A stretch of DNA of 11,772 nucleotides, from contig JACQHE010000015.1 in NCBI GenBank assembly GCA_016199185.1, positions 1 to 11,772 of the forward strand, given 5' to 3'. Below are positions 10,858 to 11,772 of the stretch, one piece after another. Each line of letters begins with the position of its first letter. Within the stretch, counting starts at the first letter, position 1. This DNA is from Candidatus Gottesmanbacteria bacterium. GTDB lineage: Bacteria > Patescibacteriota > Microgenomatia > UBA10105 > UBA927. Made by a program: the position numbers and the translations under genes. The notes under the pieces are model-generated. The model did no database searches and was not told where the DNA came from. It saw nothing but the letters and a program-made list of their open reading frames with translations.

Positions 10858-11014
10858 ATGTATCGCCCCCGATTTTCCATCACGCCACGGATGAATACGA
10901 ATATAGCCGAAATCGAGCGGTTTATCACTGAAGTCATCAACTGAAGACATCGTTTCCTCCACGGATATTCCCAAGCGCACCATTCGGCTGAAAAAAGAAA
11001 ACGCTAAAGGTTGA
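10858..11014 (+). pseudogene. Remnant of a Fic-family protein gene
   Basis: The frame from ATG 10858 to TGA 10944 encodes 28 residues. They resemble the start of many Fic-family proteins (MYRPRFSITPR followed by IAEIERFITEV). In a different frame, the next bases up to TGA 11012-11014 encode STEDIVSSTDIPKRTIRLKK, which looks like the C-terminal winged-helix segment found after Fic domains (STEDIVxxxGIxRRTVxR). The catalytic HPFxDGNG region is entirely absent. The best reading is a Fic/HTH gene with a large internal deletion and a frame change, retaining its promoter. The matches are short, so this is a moderate-confidence call. The rest of the stretch from 10752 to 10857 holds only the tandem repeat and promoter. 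Confidence 0.45.
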
Positions 11015-11066
11015 CGGGAAAGAAAAGAAGCATTAGCATCTGGAATAGTGCTAGCCTATGGTCGTG

Positions 11067-11095
11067 TTGACATTGCCATGGTCTTCTGGTATACT
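11067..11095 (+). promoter_or_regulatory. Near-consensus promoter of the DEAD-box helicase gene
   Basis: TTGACA (11067-11072), a 17-bp spacer ending in TGG, and TATACT (11090-11095) form the best promoter in the window. Transcription should start near 11102, leaving a leader of about 100 nt before the helicase ATG. A hairpin at 11105-11131 (7 perfect pairs plus a G-T and an A-T pair, 9-nt loop) would form at the very 5' end of this mRNA. Confidence 0.8.
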
Positions 11096-11098
11096 CCC

Positions 11099-11203
11099 AT
11101 GTACAGGCAGATGAAAGAAATGCATCTGCTTCATTTATTAGCACAAGTCTTGCGAGACGTAAGCCCCTATCTCGTCCCTCTCCAAAACAACCTTTTACCT
11201 TAA
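11099..11203 (+). CDS. Possible 34-codon leader ORF coupled to the helicase gene
   Basis: The frame starts at ATG 11099, with further in-frame ATGs at 11111 and 11120, and ends with a TAA that shares its last base with the helicase start (TAATG, 11201-11205). The peptide is Leu-rich (MHLLHLLAQVLRDVSPYLVP). If transcription starts near 11102, ATG 11111 is the likelier start. No Shine-Dalgarno site precedes the helicase ATG, so termination-reinitiation at TAATG would explain its translation. It may equally be a chance frame within a regulatory 5' leader. Confidence 0.3.
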   Translation: MYRQMKEMHLLHLLAQVLRDVSPYLVPLQNNLLP

Positions 11204-11772
11204 TGAGACCGCAACGCAATTTCAGACGACCGTTTCACCGCCCAAACCAGGCGCGTGCGCCGGGATCCGGAGCCATTCTGGCGGCGATCCGCGCCGCTTC
11301 GCCCTCGGCGGAAGTCCCGTACGTTCCCCACCATACATTTGAAGACTTTGCCATTTCAGATGCCCTCAAAAGAACTATCGCCGCTAAAGGATACACGGCA
11401 CCCACACCGATCCAGGATCAGGCGATTCCTGCCGTGCTTGCTGGCCGCGATGTGATCGGCATCGCCAATACGGGCACCGGTAAAACCGCGGCGTTTCTTA
11501 TTCCTTTGATTGAAAAAATATCACGGGACAGGAATCAACGCGTGCTGATCGTCACCCCCACGCGGGAGCTTGCTCTCCAGATAGGGAGAGAGTTGGGTGA
11601 TTTCTCCCGCGGCCTGGGCATCCGCTGGGCCATGGTTATCGGCGGTGTGGGAGTTTTTCGGCAGAAGCAGGACATCCGCGCCGAGGCCCACGTGGTGATC
11701 GGGACCCCGGGGAGGCTCAAAGACCTCATCGCTGAGCGGGTCCTCTCGCTGTCTGGGTTCAGAAACGTGGTC
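11203..11772 (+). CDS. DEAD-box ATP-dependent RNA helicase (N-terminal 190 residues, runs off the window)
   Basis: The open frame begins at ATG 11203 and continues to the window edge; the frame is open further upstream but offers no other start codon. A basic, Arg/Pro-rich tail (about residues 1-23) is followed by the Q motif (FEDFAISD ... GYTAPTPIQDQAI, 46-75), motif I ANTGTGKT (88-95), motif Ia PTRELA (119-124), the GG motif (G147-G148) and motif Ib TPGRL (168-172). The DEAD box itself would lie just beyond the edge. These enzymes unwind RNA duplexes in ribosome assembly, mRNA decay or cold adaptation. The strong promoter with a leader of about 100 nt containing a 5' hairpin suggests post-transcriptional control of the kind seen in cold-shock helicases, but this is inferred. 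Confidence 0.93.
   Translation, partial: MRPQRNFRRPFHRPNQARAPGSGAILAAIRAASPSAEVPYVPHHTFEDFAISDALKRTIAAKGYTAPTPIQDQAIPAVLAGRDVIGIANTGTGKTAAFLIPLIEKISRDRNQRVLIVTPTRELALQIGRELGDFSRGLGIRWAMVIGGVGVFRQKQDIRAEAHVVIGTPGRLKDLIAERVLSLSGFRNVV

Overview
The window looks like a chromosome segment of a small-genome bacterium, most likely a member of the Candidate Phyla Radiation (Patescibacteria). The clues are a minimal dnaG-rpoD pair without rpsU, compact genes with many tiny neighbours, several toxin-antitoxin-type genes, a GIY-YIG nuclease fused into a tRNA locus, and an almost complete lack of Shine-Dalgarno sites. Instead, good -10 hexamers sit directly in front of start codons. The standard genetic code fits: TAA, TAG and TGA all end well-recognised genes. 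The phylum is an inference from gene content; no rRNA is present.

Layout. 1-1700: the tail of an unrecognised gene, a RelB/DinJ-like antitoxin, a chimeric ORF (C-terminally truncated YafQ/RelE-like toxin joined in frame to an N-terminally truncated HAD phosphatase), a Nudix hydrolase and a palindromic terminator. 1711-1932: a MITE-like element made of TCATTGCGA-type repeats with terminal inverted repeats and a 6-bp flanking duplication. 1980-4864: DNA primase and the principal sigma factor. 4857-5678: a ribbon-helix-helix/PIN (VapBC-type) module inserted exactly behind rpoD and followed by a second copy of the last 25 rpoD codons. That copy encodes the identical peptide but differs at 19 of 26 codons, and a 20-bp identical core is shared with rpoD. 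5680-6994: divergent trmO-like (t6A methyltransferase) and ferric-reductase-like membrane protein genes.

7045-8754 (minus strand): a tight cluster of five reading frames, namely a 44-aa protein, a nucleotidyltransferase, a 55-aa CxC protein, a TauE/SafE permease and a 32-aa peptide. Gaps are very short or overlapping, so it looks like one operon with a single extended -10 promoter. 8860-11014: a decayed accessory region. It holds an aminoglycoside-phosphotransferase-family gene broken by an amber codon at a conserved Trp position, a truncated KilA-N gene, a tRNA-Asn 5' fragment carrying a foreign hairpin, an AT-rich GIY-YIG gene whose stop codon lies inside the intact tRNA-Asn, and remnants of a Fic-family gene behind three 11-bp tandem repeats. 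11067-11772: a near-consensus promoter, a possible 34-codon leader ORF and the first 190 codons of a DEAD-box RNA helicase.

The most unusual signals are the VapBC insertion that regenerates the rpoD tail, the GIY-YIG/tRNA-Asn overlap with its duplicated 5' tRNA piece, and the repeated exact 6-nt spacing between -10 boxes and ATG codons, which predicts leaderless mRNAs.
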